Assembly: GCA_037176845.1 (NCBI GenBank)
Contig: JAYKXP010000003.1
Location: forward strand, 558,001 to 622,000
Direction of reading: 5' to 3'
DNA from: Paramarasmius palmivorus
Lineage: Eukaryota; Basidiomycota; Agaricomycetes; Agaricales; Marasmiaceae
Length of the DNA: 64,000 nucleotides
Shown one piece after another: positions 55,391-64,000 of the stretch; the first letter of the stretch is position 1; each line of letters starts with the position of its first letter. The translations under genes and the position numbers were made by a program. The notes beneath the pieces were generated by a model, which was given only the letters and a program-made list of their open reading frames with translations, was not told where the DNA came from and did not search any database.

Positions 55391-55541
55391 GTGTACCGAG
55401 CTGGTCCTCTAGGTCGTTTGTCTTCCCTCGTTTAGTTTGTGGTGTACTTGTAGTTAGGATGGATTGATATTAGGCAATATGATTTGCCATTTGTTGTTCA
55501 CGTTGGTCTTGTCAGTTTTGCGCAAAAGGCTGAGTTCAGTG

Positions 55542-55547
55542 AATAAA
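55542..55547 (+). terminator. Possible HEM1 polyadenylation signal
   Basis: A perfect AATAAA lies about 150 bases after the HEM1 stop and 29 bases before the stop of the convergent ALG11 gene. It suits a HEM1 poly(A) signal that would make the two 3' UTRs overlap. Such hexamers are weakly defined in fungi. Confidence 0.4.
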
Positions 55548-55575
55548 TAGATGACAATGGTACGGTGTACGATTT

Positions 55576-57484
55576 TCACAACCAGTTACTCCACCCACTT
55601 GCGTTCCATCCTTTTTCAAACTCCTCTTCCGAAAACCTCTGGACTGCCCACGTACGAGCTCGCTGACGCAGTGCCAGGTCTTCCTCCTTACTCAGTGACA
55701 ATGCTTTGTACAATGCATCAGCAAACTCCTCTGGTGTTTTAGCGTGGAATCCTAAGCGATCGGTGAGTTAGGTGCATTACTCATGGAGAACCACGTACCT
55801 GTAGGTTGTCCGTTGAATGGAACAATAATGTCGTACAGAGGCCCCGCAGAAGCATGTGCGACTGGAATCACTCCAGCAGCCTTCAGTTAAACGTTAGCAA
55901 GGATTCAATAGAGGCTGAAAAGGAGCTTCACCATGTATTCCACTACATTGATACCGAAGTGCTCGTCTACCATAGTATTCATCCCAATGCTCGCCTTGGA
56001 CAACCATCGTAGCATATCAGGATAAGGTGCATTGACGAGGATCTCAACATGTTTCTGTGGTTGGGAGGTTAATCATCGCGACATAGAGACTGGCATTCAC
56101 ACACTGACATCGAGACCAAGCTCCTTCGAGAGCCTGCGAAGGTCTTCAACACGAGCTGCATCTTTCGCGTTTCGACTTCCACCAATCATCACAAGTTTGA
56201 CCGGGAGCGATTCCTTGAATTCCTCATGCTGTCTGAAAAGTTCATACAGCGCACGCAATTGTGCCGGATGATCCTTTTCTGGCCTACGCGACGACAAGAT
56301 CAGTAAGTATGAACAGAAGAAAGTAACGAAACTACGTACCGAAACTGTGCCACACTCACTATGACACGCTCGCGGCCTTCTAAAGGAAACTTGGCCATTT
56401 CGCGCGTATCACAAGGTGGATATACTATTTGCGCCTTGGTTACTGGGTTCTTATTCTGGTTGGCAAGGAAGCGTAGAATGAACAATGGCGGCGAAGTTAG
56501 GTGAAGGAAATCAAGGAGAGGATCGGAGTGCTGGAGGATGCTGTCGACGTGGTTTTTCGTCCAGGTAGAGTTAGCCATCACGAAAATGGCACTCCGCAGT
56601 GAGAGCGAGTAGTAATACATGAATAAACGGTAATACCTAGAACGATTCATCAGTCGAGGTCTAATGACAAAACTAACAAAACTAACCAAAGTTTCGCTGT
56701 GCTCAAGATAGAGGACGATGAAATAGCACTGGAATTGGTGTGCCATCGTTTTCGAGATTTAACTCTCTCTAACATATCTGTGCTAATGGTGGGATAATGC
56801 ACATACGCTCCTATCGGAATGTTGGCGACCCATGTAACGATGTGGAAGGTGAACGCGTATCCCATTGTATCTGCCGAGTGTAAGATTCTACTTGGAGACG
56901 ATTGTTTAATGAGCCTCACCAATGTAAAGATCAGGGATGAGCTTGTTCATCGCCTCCCATGCCAAATACATTGACCCAAGGCTCTGTCCGAGGAGTGTGA
57001 AGTATGGCCATGTGGAGTCCTCAACGTATCGTCGACTATTGAGGAATACGAATATAATCTTGGTAGGATCTAGATTAATGTCGAATCGAGACTTGACTTT
57101 GGCAATGATTTCTTCTTTGTTGGCGTCAATGTCGCCGCTGTACACGACAGAAACCATGTCCTTCTCGTTGCGTTGGATTGCGGCAATTGCAGTCCAGAGT
57201 ACCCGCTCACCACCACCTCCTGCATTGCTAGAGTATTCTGATTAGAATCAGATACATAATCAACAAACTAAAGATTATGCTACTCACCAATATGGATGGA
57301 AGAAGCCTACTAGCCGTTTGCCATTCGGTGACGTGCCTAATGACTTCAGCACCCTTTCTCGTTTAGTCGCATTCGTAGACCGAGTCGATGTTAGGTAGAG
57401 GTGAAGCAAGAACCACGGGACAATAGCACCTGCGAGGGAAGTGAAGATTATGAGGACGACCAGGATGGTGCTCAGGGATATCAT
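55576..57484 (-). CDS. ALG11: ALG11 alpha-1,2-mannosyltransferase
   Basis: The N-terminus [31 protein letters not shown] is a membrane anchor at the ER. The glycosyltransferase GT4 body shows [22 protein letters not shown] (the ALG11 signature), [133 protein letters not shown] and the donor-binding [24 protein letters not shown]11 adds the fourth and fifth mannoses to dolichol-linked Man3GlcNAc2 on the cytosolic face. Ten or so exons; it ends GWSNWL at stop 55576-55578. A GTG-started extension at 57508 is not needed. Confidence 0.94.
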
Positions 57485-57859
57485 GGGAACAGCCGCTCTG
57501 TGTAACACTGAAAACAGGTATCAGCGTGTTGTTTCCACCACTGAAAGATGTGGCTTTATACCTCAACGCCTCGTTTGATTCCTCAAGTCTTCGCGTTCTG
57601 TGGTAGTTGATGGTAAGTGAAAAGACATTCAACGATTCCGACAACGTGGAAGTCGCGTCACATAGATAGATAGATACTCGATACTGGCTATTTCTGTTTA
57701 CAACTCTTGTATAGCATAGTCCACTCTATAGCGAGTAACGCATATGTAACCGAACGGAAAGGTGTGGTATATCGATATAGTTGTATATAAGTGCATAGAG
57801 GTCCTTGGCGCTTGGGGTATAACGGGAATAGGCCCATAGCAAGTTAGTAACAGTAACTC
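57485..57859. other. Intergenic region upstream of ALG11
   Basis: This 375-base gap between two minus-strand genes is A/T-rich, with short direct repeats such as ATAGATAGATAGATACTCGATA near 57661-57682 and GTATATCGATATAGTTGTATATAAG near 57768-57792. It probably holds the ALG11 promoter and the 3' UTR of the F-box gene. No RNA gene or conserved frame is seen. Confidence 0.4.
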
Positions 57860-59770
57860 TCACACCTTGACTCGTCTAACCTCCCATTTCACATCCTTGT
57901 CGTCCTTTCTGAGCACAATGACCTTACCTGCCGAGTCGTCCCAATGATCCACCCTCCTCAACTTGGGACACCTCCATACCAGCACGCTTGCACTTTCATC
58001 ATTCTTCCGCACCCGACTCTTGTCACCTGCACTAGTACCTCCATGGGACTCGTAGAAGAACTTGATTCCATGGAACGTGGCAAGCTCTGGAAGAGAGGAA
58101 AGTAGCATAGCCCATTCGTTGACGTTGTTTAGGCTGGCAGCTTGTGCATTGCTAGTGATCCTCTTGCCGATATCTAGCCAGACAACTCGTGGTGCACTCT
58201 CCACCAAACGCTTGAGATCATCTATCTCTGTCCACCCTACCAGTTCAATTCGTTTGACCGTATCGCTTCCAAAACGCTTTAGTTTCTCCAAAAAGTCGGT
58301 ATTGTGGTAGAAGTTAATACCACCGTTTCTCGCTAAGGAAACACCCTTGATGACCTCCAGTGGCCGCTTTGCATCGCCGTCACAAGGACATTCGAGCAAA
58401 GCACCCACAATTTCCTTGCATGCTTTAACTTCTTTCAATTTTGGAAGGGCATTTGCGGGGAAGACTAGATCCCTTGGGTTTCTGGGAACGATGTCGAGGT
58501 GAAGGATTTCCAAATTCAAATGTGCCAGTATAAATGTGGACGTGGCATCGAAGCCAGTAAGTGGCGTGCAGCGCAAGTTGGTCAAGGATAGCGACCTCAA
58601 TTGTGGCCACCTCCCCGTGAGCAGGAGGTCTTGTGCTGGAACTGGAGCGGGGTGAGAACGTGGAGGGGTATAATTGATTTCCAAAGCCTGACGTGCATCA
58701 CTCAGAAGAAGCTCTTGTACGACACTGGATGACATACCTCAAGCTTTGGGCAACTATTCAGGAGACCCTTGGCTCTAGCAAGTGACGGATGCTTTGATAA
58801 ACCGTAGGTATGTCGCGTCGAGCGCAAAGACACTGCTCGGAGTGCTGGGAGCTGGAATCTTTGAGAATGGGGCATTCCCTCACAACGATGTGAATCTTAC
58901 CACTTTCCCTTTCTGCTCGTCGCTGGACTGAGATTCATCGGTCTCTTCGTCATCTCCTAGAGGCGAGAACATCACATTGTCGTTGATCTCTATCTCCTTC
59001 AACGTTGGCTTCGTCAGAAGCGACGGCAAAATACCATCCAATGAGATGGGACTGTGATTTGAGCTCCACACAAACTGAGCGAGATGTGTCATCCTATTCA
59101 AAGCCGCCACAAGGAACCTTTCCTGCTTCAAGTGCATCCCAAGCTCGTCATCTGTGGACTCTAAATCCGTGTCGGTAGTGGTGATGCCTGCTGGAACTAT
59201 TTCTCTTTCTAAAGCGCGCTCGTCCATGACCTCCAAACGTCTGACATTCCTCGCAAGTGAGCGGTTGACGATCAGGTGGTTCCATAGAGCCAACGAGCTG
59301 GCTTTACACCTGATAACGCGGTACTCCATGTGTCGCGGGAAGACTATTCCATGCATTCGATGGCAAGTAACTCCAAGGTTCAGGAGATCCCGAGGAGAAT
59401 CGACGTGGAATACGATAGCATCGAGTATCTCTGTCGGCTGACGTGTGATGAGAGTGCGCTGGGTTGGAGTAGAGGAACCGATAAAGGGCTCGATGATGGT
59501 CAGGAGGTGAAGGGATAACCTGTGTTCCTCTGGAGTGACCTTGTACTGGCAGCTCCCTGCCCTGGAAGCAAGAGAACCAAAGAGCTTGAGAAGAACGTTG
59601 AAAGCATGGAATGGGTCGCTCCGGTCGTAGGAAGAGAGGTTGGTAACGAACGAAGGTTGGGCGCGTCTAACTAAAGACTTCGCGCCAGTAATGCCCCCTC
59701 CTACTCCTGGCTTCCCTTTGGAGGATGTACTGCGCCTCTTACCCGCAGAGCCCACAGTATTGGGGGGCAT
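57860..59770 (-). CDS. F-box protein with leucine-rich-repeat-like C-terminus
   Basis: After a basic N-terminus (MPPNTVGSAGKRRSTSSKGKPG) and a helical segment, an F-box motif appears: RTLITRQPTEILDAIVFHVDSPRDLLNLGVTCHRMHGIVFPRHMEYRVIR. The rest consists of irregular leucine-rich segments: NVRRLEVMDERAL, LPSLLTKPTLKEIEINDNV, LPALRAVSLRSTRHTY, WPQLRSLSLTNLRCTPL, LEILHLDIVPRN and LVESAPRVVWLDIGKRI. F-box proteins bring substrates to SCF ubiquitin ligases through Skp1. Three exons; the joins are KGKV to LPALRAVSL (acceptor ATTCCAG) and CPKLE to ALEINYTPP (acceptor CGTCAG). Such proteins form large, variable families in agarics, so the substrate cannot be guessed. Confidence 0.75.
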
Positions 59771-59950
59771 GGTTGTCAGTTGATAAACAACTGTGAGAAC
59801 TTACCACATGCAAACCCTTGATTATCATCAGCAGCAGGGCACAGCATCTCTAGCCGTAGTAAACGACACATATAAAAGTGGTTCCAAATGTCCTCTATTA
59901 TGCTACAGTCAAGATGAATCCAAGTCTAGTGCATTATCTCAGTCATAGCA

Positions 59951-62900
59951 CTACAAGAAGGGCACGTTCTTCATTTCTCCGGCCGCCAGCAGGTCTTCAG
60001 CGAACGCTGCTTCTGCCGCTGCTTCTTCATCGAGCATGCCTTCCTCATCCTGCTCTTCCTCATCATATTCTTCGCCTTCTTCGGCGCCGTCGTCGTCGTC
60101 ACCAAAGTCCATGTCCATGTCATCCAAGGACCCAGGCATACTGGTCATACTCCTCCGCCTCTCTCTTCGTCCCCTGTTTCCGCCCTCTCCTTCATCATCC
60201 TCTCCCTCCGAATCAGATTCCCACATAGTGGATGGAGAAGCTGAGCGCTCGGGGCTGGCACTCCTGGACGGAGAGAAGCCTAAGGTATCTCTCAAGCGCT
60301 CAAACGAAGATATCTGGCGGAGATTCGAATCACGATAATTCGATAGATCTTTGCCATCGGATATCGTGTCCTTAGCTGTCGGAAGGTTGTTGGCTTGTCG
60401 GCTTCCAACAAGGCTGAAGTTCCTCAGCCTTGCAAGAGTCGAATTATCCGAGCGAGCGCTCAAAGCTGGTGAAGGAGGTGATAGGTCTGGTAGTGGGAAC
60501 TCTTGCACGGGCACCTTCCAGTAATTGAAGTCCGTGTATTCAGGTGCCCACTTGCGATTGATAGGAGGGAACATTTGATCTACTAGATCCGTCATATGGA
60601 TATATCTGAAGGTTAGGAATAAGTTCATAACTGCTCGCAAGATGTAAACCTCCAACTTACGAAGATTTATATCCAGCCAGCTCGAGAAGTTCACATTTGA
60701 CCTCACCAGAGGTGTCGATCGTAAAGATCCTTGAACTAGGCACGTTGACACTACGATAGGATAGAGCATCGGTGATTCGGTTTCCAAACCCTGCATAGAA
60801 AGGGTTTCTTGACGCCTCGCCAAACAGTCGTTGTATATCCCTTAGACAGGCCATCTTGAACACTTCAGGCTTCCTCAGAACCACTTCTCTGGACGAATAT
60901 TTAGTAAATAGCAACAAATTGGATCACATACAAAACCCACCGATGTAGAGAAGCGATTAAGCGGTCTGGGCTCATGATAACCGGTCCCTCTGGAAGCTGG
61001 TAGTCGTTCTGCTTAATACCTTTGAGGTAGCCCCTGGTCGCATCCGCCTGGCCGATAGCACGCGAGGTCAGATATAATATCTTGTATCCATTACGGCAAA
61101 TATCGGTGTACAGTTTCGCAACTCCGAGATGCGTCCAGTCGCGACCTATCATTGCGAAGACGTGCCCCAGACCATCGGACCTAAACGATGACTTCGTCAG
61201 CGTCAGTTTGAAGTCGTACACTGACAATGCATACTTGGTTATAGTGCCATCGATATCAGATATGACAACCAAATCTGTGGAGTCCCAAACAAAAATCCTC
61301 GCTGTACACGCTACCACGCCCGTTGTCGAAAGGGAGAAAGTGATAGTGTTTGAGCCGGGTTTCAAGTTGAGTGATTTCTGTAACAAGTCAGCTATTATTC
61401 TATAGATCTGAGAGTGATCACCTACCAGCTGATCAGAAGTCAACCGTAGAGTTTTCACGTACTTCTTAGGAGAAGCCTCTGAAGTCGTTACAGGTTGAGG
61501 TAAGTCGACAGGTTTCTGTATCGGCGTCGAAGGCAGGGCTGGCGCTGATTCGGATCCTTGTGCGGCTAAAGCCCCATCAGCTTTCACAAGACCCTCTACT
61601 TTTGCCGTTGGCTAAAGATCGAGTCAGTCAACTATGTAAAAATGATTATGGTTCGCCTACGGGAGCAGGCACTGTGGGCTCAGAATATGCCTCTTTGAGT
61701 TCTGGCCTTTTCGTGCTAGTGTCACTCGTCTTCTTGCGACTTCGACTCCACCACTGTACCCATGATGAAGATGTAGGTGGCTTTGTACCTGACTCGTCTT
61801 TCGGTTGTATCGTCTCCGGAGGCTCCGATTGAGACCTTTCCAGTTTCTTCTGGTTAGCATCAATAGCAAGATATCCCGAAGATGAAGCTGATGTCGGTAA
61901 GGTAGCGGTTGACTGAGCCGATGTGGTTGTTGGAGTCAATGGTTCTTCATAGTCAGATACAGGTGATGACGGCCTTGTGATCACTTGCCCAGCTTCTCTG
62001 GCTTTCAGATACGAATCTCGCCAGATTATAAGGGCGCTCATGAGCGGCGACTCGTCACTTCTAGAAATGTATCTAAACGAGTGTTAGCTTGATCTTGTAT
62101 TGGGACTGAAACATGTAGAAACTGACTGTTCGCCCGCCCATCGTATGACTAGTCGCGGGTCTTGAACCACGCTTTCATCGTCCAAGAATCTTTGCAGGTT
62201 GATCTTGCCTTGCTCAAAAAGACTCGCCATTTCGAACTCGTCGACACCGGTCCATCTTCCATCCGGTGAGAAGACGCGTAAAGCCCGCTTTTTTGATCTT
62301 CTTGTGACTTGTCGATTCCGACCACGGTTTTCCATGTCATCTTCGACCTCTTTCCCTTCCACTGACTCTTCTGATTCCTTGCCGTCCTCAGCGCGCCTCT
62401 CAACCAGACTCAGCTCAAATTCCATCTTCTTTCCTTCAATGAAAACACGGAATCTTGTTGGATCTGACCCACTAACGGCAAGTAGACCACCGGCACCATA
62501 GCCACTTGAAGCAGCAGCGCTGTCGCTGGCCCTTCGTCTGCTGGCACTAGAAGATGGCATGTCCTCCACACCTTGATCTCCATCCTCAGCGGCTCCACGC
62601 CACCTCTTTGTTTTTCCTGGACTAAAACTCCTTCTCCTCCTCACAGCACTTGTAGGAGATCCCTCTAATCCGGGAGGAACACTCCTGCTTCTGTAGCCTG
62701 TCTTGAGTTCACTTATTCCTACAACCTCATCATCAGATTCTTCGTCTACCTCTCCCTCAGAGACAGGATCAAGCACAGTAGATCCTATTCCGAATAAATC
62801 GTCCGCTTTCGCCTTGCCCTTGCCTTTTCCTGACCCAATAAAGTCATCACTACCGCCGAGCGTGCTGCTCCTTCCCCAAGCAGAAGCATTTACGGCTACT

Positions 62901-64000
62901 GAATTATGGTGATGGTGTGCTGCGGTGCTGGGACCTGCTGGACCTGTACCCGAAATAGTACGGCCAGTTTTGCCGAAGCTGAAAGAAGTCTTCATGGGGG
63001 ATGGTGTAGGAAAGCCACCCCATTCCCAGGTAAATTCCTGTGGTGGTAGTACCAATTTGGTTCCAGGCAGTATTTTGCTGCGCGATTTGGGCGTCGTGGG
63101 AGGTAAAGCGGTTTCAGCTTCAGAGGCGGATGTTGTTGTAGGTGTGGAAGCAGATGGTGTGAGGGGATATGTGCTAGCATCGCTGATTTCGATGTCCGGT
63201 GGGGGCTCAGAGGTAGCACGGTAAGGGAAGGGAACACTGAGATTGTCAGTCTCGGGTTCTTCTTCGAACGTTGGAAACGTAAAGGTCTCTTTCGTCGAAG
63301 GGTTAACCCCGTACCCTTTGATTGTACGGTCAGAGCCGTCACGGTCGTGGCGATAGTCCTCATAATGACTCTCGTGCGAACGTGAATGTTTGTGAAAAGA
63401 CTGGGAGTGGTAGCCTTCCGTGTCTATTGCTACGCCTATAAAAGCACCATTGAGTAAAGACCGGAAAGTATCACAGAAGTATGCTCACCATCCTGATATT
63501 CGACATGAGGAACATGCACACTCTTCCCAGTCTTCCTCTCCAATGCAGCGTCTGCACGTTCATCCTGTTCTTTCTCGACCTCGGTTCTATCATTTGCATC
63601 TTCAGTCTCTGGGGGAGACTGTGAAGAGGAAGGTGGTGAGCTTTCCTGTGATTTAGGCTTGTCTTGCTCTGTTGCATCCAGATCCAGGAAATCCGGCTCC
63701 AGCTGCGAACTCTCGTCTTTCTTTGCACCGAATCTATCCACCTGTGCATCTGAGCCGTCTATTGGAGCTTCTTCCACCTTTGCTTTGAGTAAAGGTGAAG
63801 TGATGAGTTCATCCGGAACATCATCCTCGGTTTCAAAGACGAAGAATGCCTCCCCTGCTTCTCCAATCTTCATGTCAAACGGAATCGGATGACCATTGAC
63901 TGATACGTTGACCTTTTTCTCTGAGGGTCGCAAAACCTGCCATTTTCCGAAACGAACGTGGAAAGGAGAACAAGCCAATTCTGTAGATCCGTTGCTGGAT
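59951..64000 (-). CDS. PAH1: Lipin / phosphatidate phosphatase PAH1 (5' partial)
   Basis: The N-terminal N-lipin domain is nearly complete at the window edge ([53 protein letters not shown]); about 20-30 residues are beyond it. A long disordered, acidic and Ser-rich middle follows. The HAD-like catalytic LNS2 domain carries the DxDxT motif ([64 protein letters not shown]) and continues [56 protein letters not shown] and [14 protein letters not shown]. The tail is Asp/Glu-rich and ends EMKNVPFL. It converts phosphatidate to diacylglycerol, controlling storage lipid and nuclear membrane growth. The frame's apparent Met near 63978 is a TTG inside the domain, not the start. Confidence 0.95.

Noticed and set aside
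57661..57792. ATAGATAG and ATATCGATAT repeats as a replication origin or riboswitch
   Set aside because: Short A/T-rich repeats are common in fungal intergenic DNA and no defined origin or aptamer motif is present.
1..64000. tRNA genes, rRNA, CRISPR arrays, transposons or a secondary-metabolite cluster
   Set aside because: No tRNA-like TPsiC/anticodon arms, spaced repeats, transposase or integrase motifs, or backbone synthase genes were seen on reading; a tRNAscan, RepeatMasker or antiSMASH run would be the decisive check.

Overview
The window reads as nuclear DNA of a mushroom-forming basidiomycete (Agaricomycetes-like). Genes are intron-rich, with GT-AG introns of mostly 49-65 nt. They lie about 1.9 kb apart on both strands, many in tightly spaced divergent or convergent pairs. 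The products are typical of this group: a polyporopepsin-type aspartic protease, a PL4 rhamnogalacturonan lyase, Sfr1, a SIRT5-like sirtuin and an IME4 m6A writer. I recognise 34 protein-coding genes. Two are cut by the window edges (mitochondrial AspRS at the left, lipin at the right). I see no transposon, CRISPR array, rRNA or tRNA. Gene limits are my own splice models built from conserved protein motifs and GT/AG signals, so exon edges are inferred.

Layout. 1-5 kb: end of mitochondrial AspRS, an IVY1-like BAR-type protein, mitoribosomal bL19, nuclear poly(A)-binding protein Pab2. 5-13 kb: a 975-residue Zn2Cys6 transcription factor with a long upstream region, an acyl-CoA dehydrogenase, an unknown mitochondrial protein, a class III sirtuin. 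13-24 kb: secreted PL4 lyase, an Apd1/AIM32-type Fe-S protein, Sch9 kinase, a Tim17-like membrane protein, Dph1, an RNPS1-like SR protein. 24-39 kb: NPC1, a LYR protein, mitoribosomal uS11, riboflavin kinase, TAF8, a SNAPC4-like Myb protein, TMEM208/SND2, LUC7. 39-50 kb: secreted aspartic protease, Sfr1/Mei5, an unknown mitochondrial coiled-coil protein, an SDR, IME4/METTL3, an alpha/beta hydrolase, CWC21. 50-64 kb: ARG8, HEM1, ALG11, an F-box protein, lipin/PAH1.

This is a core-genome region rather than a biosynthetic or defence island. Themes recur without forming one pathway: mRNA processing (Pab2, RNPS1, LUC7, CWC21, IME4), mitochondrial translation (AspRS, bL19m, uS11m), mitochondrial metabolism (ACAD, sirtuin, ARG8, HEM1) and lipid or sterol handling (NPC1, lipin, hydrolase). 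The points most worth a second look are: two GC-AG introns; apparent reading-frame breaks in the Apd1-like gene and the Sch9 tail; four Cys-Pro motifs in HEM1; possible self-binding sites upstream of the Zn2Cys6 factor; an insertion inside the IME4 zinc finger; a duplicated DSWGW motif in Sfr1; an unusual NPC1 start; and two unrecognised mitochondrial proteins.
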